Counted from the first letter of the stretch, positions 17,963-26,667 are shown. The stretch is 64,000 nucleotides of DNA from an uncultured Pseudoxanthomonas sp. (GCA_937975725.1 CALJUL010000107.1:13877-77876), one strand, 5' to 3'. Made by a program: numbers and translations. The notes: generated from the sequence alone by a model not told the origin.

Positions 17963-19354
17963 ATGAGCGAGAGCAAGACCTTCCACCTTCCCGACCTGGG
18001 CGAAGGCCTCCCGGATGCCACCATCGTCGAGTGGTTCGTCAAGGAAGGCGACGTGGTCCGCCTGGACGAGCCGCTGGTATCGATGGAGACGGCCAAGGCC
18101 GTGGTCGAAGTGCCCTCGCCGGTCTCCGGCAAGGTACTCAAGCTGGCCGGCGGCGCCGGCGACGTGGTGGTCACCGGCAGCATGCTGGCCGTGTTCGAAC
18201 CCGACCCCACCCTGCCGCAGCGCGCCGAAGGCCAGGACACCGGCCACCACCACGGCCCGGCGAAAGAACAGGCGGGCGCGGGGGAAGCGGCCCGCAGAGC
18301 GGATGAAGGCAAGCCCACCGAACCCGAGGCAGCGGCCCTCGCGACCGACGCCGCTCCCGCCGACGCCGGCACCGTCGTCGGCGCCATGCAGACCTCCAAC
18401 GCCATCCACGCCGAACAGGCCGTCGCCATGGGTGGCGTCAAGGCCATGCCCGCCGTGCGCGCGATGGCGAAGAAGCTCGGCGTGGACCTGACCCGCGTGC
18501 GCGCCACCGGCGCCGACGGCGCCGTGACGATGCAGGACGTGAAGCAGGCGGCCGCCAGCGGCACTGCTCCTGTAGGAGGGGCTTCAGCCCCGACCGCGGC
18601 ACCACGGCAAAGCATCGGGGCTGAAGCCCCTCCTACAGTGGCATCTACACCGCAGCGCACCACACTGTCCGCCTCCGGCAAGCCCATGCGCACGCAGCCG
18701 CCGGGCGTTTCCGTCAGCGGTCAGCCGGAACAGCTCAAGGGCGTGCGCCGCAACATGGCGCGGGTGATGGCCGACGCGCACGCCAGAGTCGTGCCCACCA
18801 CGCTCAGCGACGACGCCGACCTGCACGCCTGGCATCCCTGCAACGACGTCACCGTGCGGCTGGTGCGCGCCATCGTGTGCGCCTGCAAGGCGGTGCCGGC
18901 GATGAACGCCTGGTTCGACGGCGACAAGCTCACCCGCACCCTGCACCCGCAGGTGGACATCGGCATCGCCGTGGACACCGACGACGGCCTGTTCGTGCCC
19001 GCGCTGCGCAACGCCGACATCCTCGACGCCGGCGGCGTGCGCGAAGGCATCAATCGCCTGCGCGCGCAGGTCGAGGACCGCAGCATCCCGGCCTCGGAAC
19101 TGACCGGCTACACCATCTCGCTGAGCAACTTCGGCATGTTCGCCGGCCGCTACGCCACCCCGGTGGTGGTGCCGCCGTGCGTGGCCATCGTCGCCGCCGG
19201 CCGCGCCCGCCACCAGGTCACGCCGGTGATGGGCGGCTTCGAATCGCACAAGGTCGTCCCGCTGTCGGTGACCTTCGACCACCGCGCCTGCACCGGTGGC
19301 GAGGCCGCGCGCTTCCTCAAGGCGATGATCGACGACCTGGCCCTGCCGGCATGA
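17963..19354 (+). CDS. Dihydrolipoamide acyltransferase E2 of the keto acid dehydrogenase
   Basis: 463 residues. Lipoyl domain 1-80 with lipoate lysine K45 in E-T-A-K-A; linker; peripheral subunit-binding domain about 158-193; second linker; acyltransferase domain about 250-463. The second linker (about residues 204-225) is encoded by an inverted pair of REP-like sequences. The usual catalytic motif H-x-x-x-D-G reads H440-R-A-C-T-G, so the Asp is replaced by Thr. G-R-A-R and D-H-R flanks are intact. E3 is not encoded in this operon within the window and would have to be shared. Confidence 0.92.
   Translation: MSESKTFHLPDLGEGLPDATIVEWFVKEGDVVRLDEPLVSMETAKAVVEVPSPVSGKVLKLAGGAGDVVVTGSMLAVFEPDPTLPQRAEGQDTGHHHGPAKEQAGAGEAARRADEGKPTEPEAAALATDAAPADAGTVVGAMQTSNAIHAEQAVAMGGVKAMPAVRAMAKKLGVDLTRVRATGADGAVTMQDVKQAAASGTAPVGGASAPTAAPRQSIGAEAPPTVASTPQRTTLSASGKPMRTQPPGVSVSGQPEQLKGVRRNMARVMADAHARVVPTTLSDDADLHAWHPCNDVTVRLVRAIVCACKAVPAMNAWFDGDKLTRTLHPQVDIGIAVDTDDGLFVPALRNADILDAGGVREGINRLRAQVEDRSIPASELTGYTISLSNFGMFAGRYATPVVVPPCVAIVAAGRARHQVTPVMGGFESHKVVPLSVTFDHRACTGGEAARFLKAMIDDLALPA
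18572..18636. repeat. Inverted REP-like pair inside the E2 coding sequence
   Basis: GTAGGAGGGGCTTCAGCCCC begins at 18572 and its reverse complement ends at 18636 (ATCGGGGCTGAAGCCCCTCC...). The pair flanks 19 bp and could fold as one long hairpin. It is translated in frame within the flexible linker of E2. The same sequence variant stands alone at 11355-11377. Confidence 0.85.
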
Positions 19355-19722
19355 GCCTGCGCCGGCTGACGCCGATGCTGCGCACGCCGGACCTGCCCGG
19401 TACGCTCGCGTTCTACCGCGACGTGCTGGGCTTCGGCGTGGCCTCGGGGTCGCTGGAACAGGGCTGGTTCGCGCTGCGGCGGGACGGCGCGGAACTGATG
19501 CTGTCGGGCCTCAACGGCCACGAGGGCGACCAGGCACCGGCCTTCACCGGCTCGCTCTATTTCGAAGTCGCCGACGTGGACGCACAGTGGGACGCCGTGC
19601 GCGACCGCGCCCGCATCTGCTACACGCCGGAGGATTTCGCCTACGGCATGCGCGAGTTCGGCGTGTACGACAACAACGGCTACCTGCTGCAATTCGGCGC
19701 GCCCATCGCGGACGCGCCCTGA
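19351..19722 (+). CDS. VOC/glyoxalase-family protein
   Basis: 123 residues; ATG overlaps the E2 stop (ATGA), so it is coupled to the dehydrogenase operon. L-P-G-T-L-A-F-Y-R-D-V-L-G-F, L-Y-F-E-V-A-D-V-D and E-F-G-V-Y-D-N-N-G-Y-L-L-Q-F-G give the two beta-alpha-beta-beta-beta units of a bleomycin-resistance/glyoxalase fold. Substrate not predictable; metal ligands appear partly replaced. Confidence 0.85.
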   Translation: MSLRRLTPMLRTPDLPGTLAFYRDVLGFGVASGSLEQGWFALRRDGAELMLSGLNGHEGDQAPAFTGSLYFEVADVDAQWDAVRDRARICYTPEDFAYGMREFGVYDNNGYLLQFGAPIADAP

Positions 19723-19771
19723 CCGCGACCTGCGGCAGGATGCCGGCACTCGTCCTTCCCCCGGAGCCCCT

Positions 19772-20158
19772 ATGACGCACCGCAGCCGCCTCGCCGGATT
19801 CATCATCGACAGCCAGGTCGACGACCTGCCCGCCGCCTCGGCGTTCTGGAGCGCCGCACTCGGGCTGGAGGTCACCCATCCCGACGATGGCGGCCTGGGG
19901 ATCTACGACAAGTTCGAGCCCGGCCCGGGCGGCCTGCACATCGAAGTGCAGAAGGTGGAACACCCCTCGCACGTGCACCTGGACATCGAGACCGACGACA
20001 TCGAGGCCGAAGTCGCGCGCCTGGAAGCGCTGGGCGCCAAGCGCATCCAGCACGTGCGCAACCGCTGGTGGGTGATGGAAGCCCCCACCGGCCACCGCTT
20101 CTGCGTGGTGCCGATGGACGAGCACAGCCCGCGCGGCGAACCGAACGCATGGCCATGA
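19772..20158 (+). CDS. VOC-family glyoxalase-like protein
   Basis: 128 residues with the VOC fold: D-D-L-P-A-A-S-A-F-W-S-A-A-L-G-L near the start, H-V-H-L-D-I-E-T-D-D in the middle and A-P-T-G-H-R-F-C-V-V at the end, typical of the glyoxalase-like group often annotated as PhnB-like. It follows the first VOC gene by 49 bp on the same strand but is only distantly similar to it. Function unknown. Confidence 0.85.
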   Translation: MTHRSRLAGFIIDSQVDDLPAASAFWSAALGLEVTHPDDGGLGIYDKFEPGPGGLHIEVQKVEHPSHVHLDIETDDIEAEVARLEALGAKRIQHVRNRWWVMEAPTGHRFCVVPMDEHSPRGEPNAWP

Positions 20159-20173
20159 CCATGCCCCCTGCCT

Positions 20174-20334
20174 GTAGGAGCGACGTCAGTCGCGACCGGA
20201 AATCCTGAAAAACAGGAGACACGGATCAAAGCGGATAAACACTGATAAGGCTCTCTGCTTTATCCGTGGTTATTCGCTTTGATCCGCGTTCAATGATGTT
20301 GTGTTGTCGCGGTCGCGACTGACGTCGCTCCTAC
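20174..20334. repeat. Composite inverted repeat: REP-like ends around CACGGAT repeats
   Basis: Outer ends are GTAGGAGCGACGTCAGTCGC (from 20174) and its exact reverse complement ending at 20334. Inside lies a second, imperfect inverted repeat: CGGATCAAAGCGGATAAA (20222-20239) against TATTCGCTTTGATCCGCG (20270-20287). The whole 161 bp could form a nested cruciform. Similar composites occur at 22058, 23236 and 32571-33140. Confidence 0.85.
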
Positions 20335-20348
20335 GGGGATTGCGCCGG

Positions 20349-21995
20349 CTACTCACGCGCAGGCGCGCTGCGCTCGCGCACGGCCTTGAACTCGGAACCA
20401 TCCAGCCAGTGGGGCCATTCGCCGCTGTCGGCGATGCGCCGGCCCAGGTCATACAGCAGCGTCGTGTCCTGCGCCTGTCCGCTGGCGTCCCACGCGGGCG
20501 TCCATGCATCGCAGGGCTGGTGGTAGCAACGGGCGAAATAGGCTTCGCGCAGCGCCTTGCCGCTTTCCACGCCGCCCTGCACGCAGTCCAGCCCCGCGCC
20601 CGCGGTGATGGCCGGCACGCCCATGCGCGCGAACGCGAAATGGTCGGCGCGGTAGAAGAAGCCCGCTTCCAGGTTGGGATCGGGCGAATAGCGCCGTCCC
20701 CGGGCCTCGGCCGCACGTTCGAGATCGGCTTCCAGCGACACGCGGCCGTTGCCCCACGAAGCGATGTCGCTGGCCGGGCCGTCCGGGCTGAGCATCTCGA
20801 TGTTGAGCACGGCGGCGGTCTTCTCCAGCGGCGCCAGCGGATGCGCGGCGTAGTAGCCGGCGCCCAGCAGGCCCTTCTCCTCCGCGGTCAGCGCCATGAA
20901 CAGCAGGCTGCGCTGCGGGCGCGGCCCAGCGGCGAACACGCGCGCCAGTTCCAGCACCGCCGCCACGCCGGTGGCGTTGTCCACCGCACCGTGGCGGATG
21001 CGGTCGCCGTCCTGGTCCACCTCGCCGATGCCGAAGGCGTCCCAGTGCGCCGAATAGATGACGGTCTCGTCCGACCGCTGCGCGCCTTCCAGCCGGCCGA
21101 TCACGTTGTGGGTCGTCACCTGGTCGCGCTCCATCGCGAAATCCGCCGACAAGGTGGCGTCGCCCAGCGGCACCGGGCGGAACTGCGGCGTCTGCGCCTT
21201 CCTCTTCTCGGCCTCGAAATCCAGCCCGGCGCGGCGGAACAGCGACACCGCCAGCTCGCGCTGCATCCAGCCACGCAGCAGGGTGTGGTAGCGCGCAGCG
21301 TCGGCGCGCGGGATGTCGAACACCGGCGAAAGCCCGGACGCGCGCACCGTGGCCCAGCCGTAGGCGGCCGGCGCGGTCTCGTGCACGATCAGCACGCCGG
21401 CCGCGCCCTGCCGCGCCAGCTCCTCGTACTTGTAGGTCCAGCGGCCGTAGTAGGTCACCGCGCGGCCGTCGAAGGCGCCGGGTTGCGCGGCCTCGAAATC
21501 CGGATCGTTGATCAGCACCACCGCGACCTTGCCGGCCAGGTCCGCGCCCTTGTAGTCGTCCCAGCCGCGCTCGGGCGCGCTCACGCCGTAGCCGACGAAC
21601 ACCAGCGGCGCCTCGTGCAACGACACCCGTTCGACCGGGCTCAGGCTCTGCAGCACCACGTCCTCGCCGTTGGCCAGCGCCTGCGCCTGCCCACCCATGC
21701 GCAGCGTCGCCGCCACCGGTCCCTGCACCTGCACGCGCACCAGCGGCACCGCCTGGGTCCAGCCACCGTCCTCGCCGCCGGGCTGCACGCCGGCCTGCTT
21801 GAACGCATCGATCAGGTAGGCCAGCGTCTTCTCTTCGCCCGGCGTCGCCGGCGCGCGCCCCTCGAATGCGTCCGAAGCCAGGATGCGCACATGGCGCGAA
21901 AGATTCTCCGCACTGATCCCGCCGCCCGGCACTTCCGCCGCCGATGCGGACACCGCCCACAGGCAAAGCAACCCCCACGGCACCGAACGCTTCAT
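20349..21995 (-). CDS. M28-family metallopeptidase with PA domain, exported
   Basis: 548 residues from the ATG at 21995, which follows a GGAAGTGGAG ribosome site and starts a signal peptide cleaved near A-S-A-A-E; the longer frame upstream is translated repeat. Zinc ligands and catalytic residues: H-W-D-A-F-G, D-N-A-T-G-V-A-A-V-L-E-L, E-E-K-G-L-L-G-A, M-L-S-P-D-G and D-H-F-A-F-A. A PA insert precedes them (about 120-260). It likely trims amino acids from peptides in the periplasm or outside. Monocistronic between repeats. Confidence 0.92.
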   Translation of the reverse strand: MKRSVPWGLLCLWAVSASAAEVPGGGISAENLSRHVRILASDAFEGRAPATPGEEKTLAYLIDAFKQAGVQPGGEDGGWTQAVPLVRVQVQGPVAATLRMGGQAQALANGEDVVLQSLSPVERVSLHEAPLVFVGYGVSAPERGWDDYKGADLAGKVAVVLINDPDFEAAQPGAFDGRAVTYYGRWTYKYEELARQGAAGVLIVHETAPAAYGWATVRASGLSPVFDIPRADAARYHTLLRGWMQRELAVSLFRRAGLDFEAEKRKAQTPQFRPVPLGDATLSADFAMERDQVTTHNVIGRLEGAQRSDETVIYSAHWDAFGIGEVDQDGDRIRHGAVDNATGVAAVLELARVFAAGPRPQRSLLFMALTAEEKGLLGAGYYAAHPLAPLEKTAAVLNIEMLSPDGPASDIASWGNGRVSLEADLERAAEARGRRYSPDPNLEAGFFYRADHFAFARMGVPAITAGAGLDCVQGGVESGKALREAYFARCYHQPCDAWTPAWDASGQAQDTTLLYDLGRRIADSGEWPHWLDGSEFKAVRERSAPARE

Positions 21996-22057
21996 CGCTC
22001 CACTTCCCACGCACCAGGACGCCACGAGTCTACGCCATCCCCGCAGACTCCCTCTCT

Positions 22058-22200
22058 GTAGGAGCGACGTAAGTCGCGACCGCACGACCGGAAGAAGCCT
22101 TCAAGCCACGGATCGATGCGGATGACGCGGATAAAGCAATTGGGCCTTGGTCCGCCTTATCCGCGTCATCCGCATCGATCCATGGCCTCTGCTTTCTTCG
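22058..22200. repeat. Composite REP-like repeat between peptidase and hydrolase genes
   Basis: GTAGGAGCGACGTAAGTCGC starts at 22058 (REP-like half), followed by GCCACGGATCGATGCGGATG near 22096 and a nearly perfect inverted copy of the latter (CATCCGCATCGATCCATGGC, about 22168-22188). The second REP end is missing, so this is a partial copy of the composite at 20174-20334. Confidence 0.75.
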
Positions 22201-22207
22201 CGCGAAA

Positions 22208-23137
22208 TCACGGACGGCCGCGGTCCAGCCAGACGCCCAAACCCTGGGCGTTCAGTTCGATGTCCATGGCCAGCAGGCGCTGTACTTCTTCGTCGGACAG
22301 CGGGACATCCAGCGCATGTGCGCGCTCCAGGTACAGCGCGGTCAATCCGGCGACCAGGCAGCGGTGGCGGTCTGCGCGGCCGTCGCAGGAGACCGCGACG
22401 GCGACCATGGCATCGATCTGTTCGTACAGCGCCCGGGCCTGCCGCGCCACGTCGCCGATGCGGCCGTAGTGGGTCAGGTACATCGCCTCCGGCTCATACG
22501 ACAGCATCCGCGCGATGCTCGCCTTCAGCGCCTCCGGCTCGAACTGCACCGGCGTGGTGGTCGGCAGCACATAGGGGCCGTGCGGGCCGTCCATCTCGCG
22601 GTACGACAAGCCGAAAGTGTCGCCGGTGAACCAACTGCGGCTGCGCGCGTCCCAGATGCAGTGGTGGTGGCGCGCATGCCCGGGCGTGTCGATGAATTCC
22701 AGCACGCGCCCGGCCAGCGAAACCGTTTCGCCGTCCTGCACCACCCGCACGCGCGATTCGGCGACCGGGACGATCCGGCCGTAGCTGCGCTGCATCTCCT
22801 CCTCGCCGTACACCGCGGTGGCGCCGGCGATCAGCTTGGAAGGATCGATCAGGTGCGGCGCGGCGCGCGGATGCGCCACCAGCATGGCACCGGGCAGGTG
22901 CTGCATCAACAGGCCGGCGCCGCCGGCATGGTCCAGGTGCACATGGGTGACGATCAGCCAGTCCACCGCATCCGGCGCCAGCCCGGCACCATGCAGCGCC
23001 TCCAGCAGCCGCGGCACGGAATGGTTGGTGCCGCAATCGACGAAGGCGGCGCGTCCCTCTTCGATAACCAGGTAGGCCGCATCAAAATGCGCGCGCTGGA
23101 AGGCGGTATCGACGGTATGGATGCCGTGCGGATTCAT
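22208..23137 (-). CDS. MBL-fold metallo-hydrolase
   Basis: 309 residues. The zinc-binding T-H-V-H-L-D-H-A-G-G is at about 64-73, followed by D-T-P-G-H-A-R-H-H (about 160), T-G-D-T-F-G (about 176) and L-T-H-Y-G-R-I-G (about 233): all metal ligands of a dinuclear metallo-beta-lactamase-fold hydrolase. The C-terminal ~70 residues are helical. No signal peptide, so cytoplasmic. Substrate unknown. Confidence 0.9.
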   Translation of the reverse strand: MNPHGIHTVDTAFQRAHFDAAYLVIEEGRAAFVDCGTNHSVPRLLEALHGAGLAPDAVDWLIVTHVHLDHAGGAGLLMQHLPGAMLVAHPRAAPHLIDPSKLIAGATAVYGEEEMQRSYGRIVPVAESRVRVVQDGETVSLAGRVLEFIDTPGHARHHHCIWDARSRSWFTGDTFGLSYREMDGPHGPYVLPTTTPVQFEPEALKASIARMLSYEPEAMYLTHYGRIGDVARQARALYEQIDAMVAVAVSCDGRADRHRCLVAGLTALYLERAHALDVPLSDEEVQRLLAMDIELNAQGLGVWLDRGRP

Positions 23138-23235
23138 CCGGTGGCCCCGAAGCTGGCGGATGCCCCGATTCTAGACATCTCCATCTCCGCGCACGACCCG
23201 CCTTTGGTCGTGCCCGCCCTGGAAAACCCGACTCT

Positions 23236-23460
23236 GCAGGAGCGACGCAAGTCGCGACCGCCCCCCATGGCCGCTGGCCCTGATGACGAACGCGCTGTCG
23301 CTTGCCCACATGGGCAAACGATTCACCACAAAGAATGCAGAGGCCACGGATCGACGCGGATGACACGGATAAAGCAGATCAAGGCCAAAAAGCTTCATCC
23401 GCGTCGATCCGCGGCTTGAAGGCTTTCAGTACATGCGGTCGCGGCTGACGCCGCTCCCAC
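23236..23460. repeat. Composite REP-like inverted repeat
   Basis: Left end GCAGGAGCGACGCAAGTCGC from 23236, right end the inverted, diverged version ending at 23460 (GTCGCGGCTGACGCCGCTCC...). Inside, GCCACGGATCGACGCGGATG (about 23343) faces CATCCGCGTCGATCCGCGGC (about 23397). Same architecture as 20174-20334, with more mutations, so older or not under constraint. Confidence 0.75.
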
Positions 23461-23470
23461 AGGGGAGGCG

Positions 23471-23767
23471 TCAGCGCGCCAGCCACCAGGCGCGCAGGGG
23501 GACGGCGACGGTCAGGACGAAGAGGAAGGCGCCGTAGGCCACCAGCGTGGCCAGCACCTGCTTCCAGATGGCCCCGGTGCCCACGTCCGCCGCGCCCAGC
23601 GCATAGCCCCACCGCATGCCCGCGATGCTCAGCACGAAGGCGGCCGCCAGCACCGTCAGGTCGAACGCCTTGCGGCGGGCATGGCGCGGCTGGCGCGGGA
23701 GCAGCCAGAACAGCGAGCCCAGCAGCAGGAACCACGGCAGGAACAGGATCACGGCCAGGTACGGCAC
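23471..23767 (-). CDS. Small integral membrane protein downstream of trpS
   Basis: 98 residues from the GTG at 23767, which lies 4 bp after the trpS stop. Three hydrophobic segments (about 3-22, 34-54, 70-92) with basic loops; no recognised domain. The position suggests cotranscription with trpS. Longer in-frame starts upstream give only Arg/Cys-rich shadow sequence. Function unknown. Confidence 0.65.
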   Translation of the reverse strand: MPYLAVILFLPWFLLLGSLFWLLPRQPRHARRKAFDLTVLAAAFVLSIAGMRWGYALGAADVGTGAIWKQVLATLVAYGAFLFVLTVAVPLRAWWLAR

Positions 23768-23771
23768 GGAC

Positions 23772-25067
23772 TCAGGCCTCCGCCGCGCGCAGCGCGGCCA
23801 GCGCGGCCAGCACCTGCTCGGCCGGCACCTGCAGCACGATCTCCGGGGTCTCCATCGCATCCGCCTGTTCGGCCTGCTTCAGCACGGCGATCAGGCGGCC
23901 GGCGTCCTTGGGCGAGTCGAAGCCGTTGCTCTGCACCAGCACGTCGCCGTCGGCGTCCACCAGCTTGAAGTAGAAGCGGCTGTCGGTGTCGCGGTACTGC
24001 TTGAACGCCGGCAGTGCCGCCTTCGGCGCCGCGGCCTTCGTTTCCGCCGCCGTCTGCTGCGACAGGTCGCGCAGGCCGATCGCATGGCGCAGTTCGGCCA
24101 GCAGCGGCGCCGCATAGCGCTCGCGCAGGCGGCGGGCGCCGTCGCGCAGGATGGCCTCGATGTCGGCGGGACGGGCCATCAGCGCTTCGTACTTCTCGCG
24201 CAGCGGCGCCACCTCGGCGTCGATGCGCTCGAACAGCGCCTGCTTGGCGTCGCCCCAGCCGATGCCGTCGGCGAACGCCCGGGCGAAGCCGCGGGTCTCC
24301 TCGGCGCTGGCGAACGCCTGGTAGAGCTGGAACAGCGCCGAGCCCTCGGTCTGCTTCGGTTCGCCCGGCCCGCGCGAATCGGTGAGGATGGAGAACACCA
24401 GCTTCTTCAGCTCTTCGCGCGGCGCGAACAGCGGAATGGTGTTGTGGTAGCTCTTGCTCATCTTGCGCCCGTCCAGGCCGGGCAGCGTGGCCACGTTGTC
24501 GTCGACCAGCGCCTCGGGCAGGACGAAATAGTCCTTGCCGTACACGTGGTTGAAGCGCTGGCCGAAATCGCGCGCCATCTCGATGTGCTGGATCTGGTCG
24601 CGGCCCACCGGCACCTGGTGCGCGTTGAAGATCAGGATGTCCGCCGCCATCAGCACCGGGTACATGAACAACCCCGCGGTTACGCCGGCGTCGTCGTCCT
24701 CGCCGTCGGCGCGGTTCTTGTCCACCGCCGCCTTGTAGGCGTGCGCGCGGTTGAGGATGCCCTTGCCGGCCACGCAGGTGAGGAACCAGGTCAGCTCGGT
24801 GATCTCGGGGATGTCGCTCTGCCGGTAGAACCACACCTTGTCCGGGTCCAGCCCGCAGGCCAGCCACGTGGCCGCGATCTCCAGCGTGGAGCGCTGCGTG
24901 CGCGCCGGGTCCTGCGCCTTGATCAGGCTGTGCAGGTCGGCCAGGAAATAGAAGCTCTCCACGCCGTCGGCGCGGCTGGCGGCCACGGCCGGGCGCACCG
25001 CGCCGACGTAGTTGCCGAGGTGGGGCGTGCCCGAAGTGGTGATGCCGGTGAGGACGCGGGTGGTCAT
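23772..25067 (-). CDS. trpS: Tryptophanyl-tRNA synthetase with C-terminal extension
   Basis: 431 residues versus about 330-340 for ordinary bacterial TrpS. Class I signatures: T-S-G-T-P-H-L-G-N-Y (HIGH-like, residues 10-19) and G-R-K-M-S-K-S-Y (KMSKS, about 200). The last ~85 residues (from about 345) are extra; F-Y-F-K-L-V-D-A-D-G-D-V-L and N-G-F-D-S-P-K-D-A resemble a DUF1508/YegP-type unit. It charges tRNA-Trp; the role of the extra domain is unknown. Confidence 0.95.
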   Translation of the reverse strand: MTTRVLTGITTSGTPHLGNYVGAVRPAVAASRADGVESFYFLADLHSLIKAQDPARTQRSTLEIAATWLACGLDPDKVWFYRQSDIPEITELTWFLTCVAGKGILNRAHAYKAAVDKNRADGEDDDAGVTAGLFMYPVLMAADILIFNAHQVPVGRDQIQHIEMARDFGQRFNHVYGKDYFVLPEALVDDNVATLPGLDGRKMSKSYHNTIPLFAPREELKKLVFSILTDSRGPGEPKQTEGSALFQLYQAFASAEETRGFARAFADGIGWGDAKQALFERIDAEVAPLREKYEALMARPADIEAILRDGARRLRERYAAPLLAELRHAIGLRDLSQQTAAETKAAAPKAALPAFKQYRDTDSRFYFKLVDADGDVLVQSNGFDSPKDAGRLIAVLKQAEQADAMETPEIVLQVPAEQVLAALAALRAAEA

Positions 25068-25219
25068 GCCTGGTACGGATGCGGGGGTGGGGAAGCGCCA
25101 GTTTACCGGCTGGCGCGCTGGCCTGCCGCCGGCTGAACCGCGTACGCGCGCCGGACCCGCTTCGACCCCACTACGCGCAGCGCGGCGTTTACGCCAGCGT
25201 CCCCATCAGGAGCACGCCC

Positions 25220-25999
25220 ATGTCCACGCCCCGCTTCGCCGCTCTCGCCCTGCTGGCCCTGCTTGCAGGCCACGTGTCTCCTGTCGTCGCCGCCCCGCTG
25301 GTGGAACTGGGCGTGGTCGACCGCGACACCGGCCAATGGCTGCCGCAGCATCCGCACCGCGGCGATGCCTGGGTGGCGGGCGCGCCCGGCCATCGCTACG
25401 GCGTGCGCCTGACCAACACAACCGGCGAACGCGTGCTGGTGGTGCTGTCGGTGGACGGCGTGAATGCCGTCACCGGGCAGACCGCGCATCCCTCGCAGGC
25501 CGGCTACGTGCTGGAACCCTGGCAGACCACGGAAATCGCCGGCTGGCGCAAGTCGATGGACGACGTGGCGCAATTCGTGTTCACCGATCTCGGCGACAGC
25601 TACGCCGCGCGCACCGGCCGGCCGCAGAACGTCGGCGTGATCGGCGTGGCGGTGTTCCGCGAAGCACGCGCCTACGCGCCCCTGCCGATCGTCCGGCCGT
25701 ATCCGGAACAGCGGCGCGAAGCCGCGGCGGCGCCCGCCAGCGAAGCCAACGCGGACCGCGCGGCGATGCCGCAAGGCATCGGCACCGGCCACGGACAGCG
25801 CGAGTGGGCGCCCACTTCGCGCACCGGCTTCGTCCGGGCCACGCACCAGCCGGAGCAGGTCAGCGAAGTGCGCTACGACGAACGCCGCCGCCTGCTGGCG
25901 CGCGGCATCCTGCCGCGGCCGCAACCGCCGCACCGCGACGATGCGCCGCGCGCCTTCCCCGGCAGCTTCGTCGCCGATCCGCCGCCGCGCTGGCGCTAG
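25220..25999 (+). CDS. Exported protein of unknown function
   Basis: 259 residues from the ATG at 25220, 7 bp after an AGGAG site. Signal peptide with cleavage after V-V-A-A near residue 25. The middle (about 28-150) looks like an all-beta domain with V-R-L-T-N-T-T-G-E-R-V-L-V-V-L-S-V-D-G-V-N; the C-terminal ~110 residues are Pro/Arg-rich and probably unstructured. Not recognised as a characterised family. Confidence 0.8.
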   Translation: MSTPRFAALALLALLAGHVSPVVAAPLVELGVVDRDTGQWLPQHPHRGDAWVAGAPGHRYGVRLTNTTGERVLVVLSVDGVNAVTGQTAHPSQAGYVLEPWQTTEIAGWRKSMDDVAQFVFTDLGDSYAARTGRPQNVGVIGVAVFREARAYAPLPIVRPYPEQRREAAAAPASEANADRAAMPQGIGTGHGQREWAPTSRTGFVRATHQPEQVSEVRYDERRRLLARGILPRPQPPHRDDAPRAFPGSFVADPPPRWR

Positions 26000-26011
26000 G
26001 AACGCAAAAAA

Positions 26012-26035
26012 GACGGGCCGCGTGAGCGGCCCGTC
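26012..26035 (-). terminator. Rho-independent terminator after the csbD-like gene
   Basis: GACGGGCCGC/GCGGCCCGTC, 10 perfect pairs with a GTGA loop; on the minus strand it is followed by TTTTTT (A-run at 26006-26011). It lies between the convergent exported-protein gene and the CsbD gene and terminates the latter most clearly. Confidence 0.85.
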
Positions 26036-26106
26036 CTGTGCAGAGTGCCATGCCGCGGCGGCATGGCCGCCCGCATCGGCTCGGCTATGCGCCGGCAACC
26101 TTACCG

Positions 26107-26313
26107 TCAGTGCTCGCGCAGGCTGCGGCGGAAATCCTCCACCTCGGCGTTCGCACGGTCGCGGTCCCAGCCGTAGCGCTCCTGCAGCCTGCCGGCCAGA
26201 TATTCGGTATTGCCTTCGGCCACCTTGAAATCGTCGTCCGTCAGGTCGCCCCACTTGGCCTGGATCTTGCCTTTGAGCTGCTTCCAGTTACCGGCGATGA
26301 TGTCCTTGTTCAT
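26107..26313 (-). CDS. CsbD-family small stress protein
   Basis: 68 residues. M-N-K-D-I-I-A-G-N-W-K-Q-L-K-G-K-I-Q-x-K-W-G and L-x-G-R-L-Q-E-R-Y-G are the CsbD signature. These proteins accumulate in general stress responses but have no assigned biochemical activity. Single gene with a terminator, next to two entericidin genes, forming a small stress-type cluster. Confidence 0.93.
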   Translation of the reverse strand: MNKDIIAGNWKQLKGKIQAKWGDLTDDDFKVAEGNTEYLAGRLQERYGWDRDRANAEVEDFRRSLREH

Positions 26314-26484
26314 GGGATGTTCTCTTCTCGATGCGCGGCAGGGGTTACCGCGCCGCCAGCATGGCCGCAGGCGTGTTGCCGCCCCATCAATCCCGCGTCA
26401 ATGCGGGCTTAGCAATCACCCGCCGTTCACCTGCGCGAACGCGCATCCGCATGCCTGCAAGGCCGCGTCGGACTCCCGAAAAGA

Positions 26485-26508
26485 AACGGGCCGCACAGGC
26501 GGCCCGTT
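26485..26508 (-). terminator. Terminator candidate after the first entericidin gene
   Basis: AACGGGCCGC/GCGGCCCGTT with an ACAG loop, 10 pairs, followed on the minus strand by TCTTTTC. Located 25 bp beyond the entericidin stop codon. Confidence 0.75.
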
Positions 26509-26532
26509 CATCCGTGCGCTCCGGCGCGCCGA

Positions 26533-26667
26533 TCACTTGCCGGACGCATCCTCGACTTTCTCACCGACCTTCTGCACGTCCTTGCCGAACCCCTTGACGG
26601 TGTTGCAGCCGGACAGGACGGCAATGGAGAACGAGGCCAACAGCATCATCGCGACGAAACGTTTCAT
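26533..26667 (-). CDS. Entericidin-like small lipoprotein
   Basis: 44 residues from the ATG at 26667. Lipoprotein signal ending V-L-S-G-C (Cys at residue 21), then N-T-V-K-G-F-G-K-D-V-Q-K-V-G-E-K-V-E-D, the entericidin A/B pattern. Entericidins are tiny envelope lipoproteins linked to stress and stationary phase. Paralogue of the next gene. Confidence 0.9.
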   Translation of the reverse strand: MKRFVAMMLLASFSIAVLSGCNTVKGFGKDVQKVGEKVEDASGK

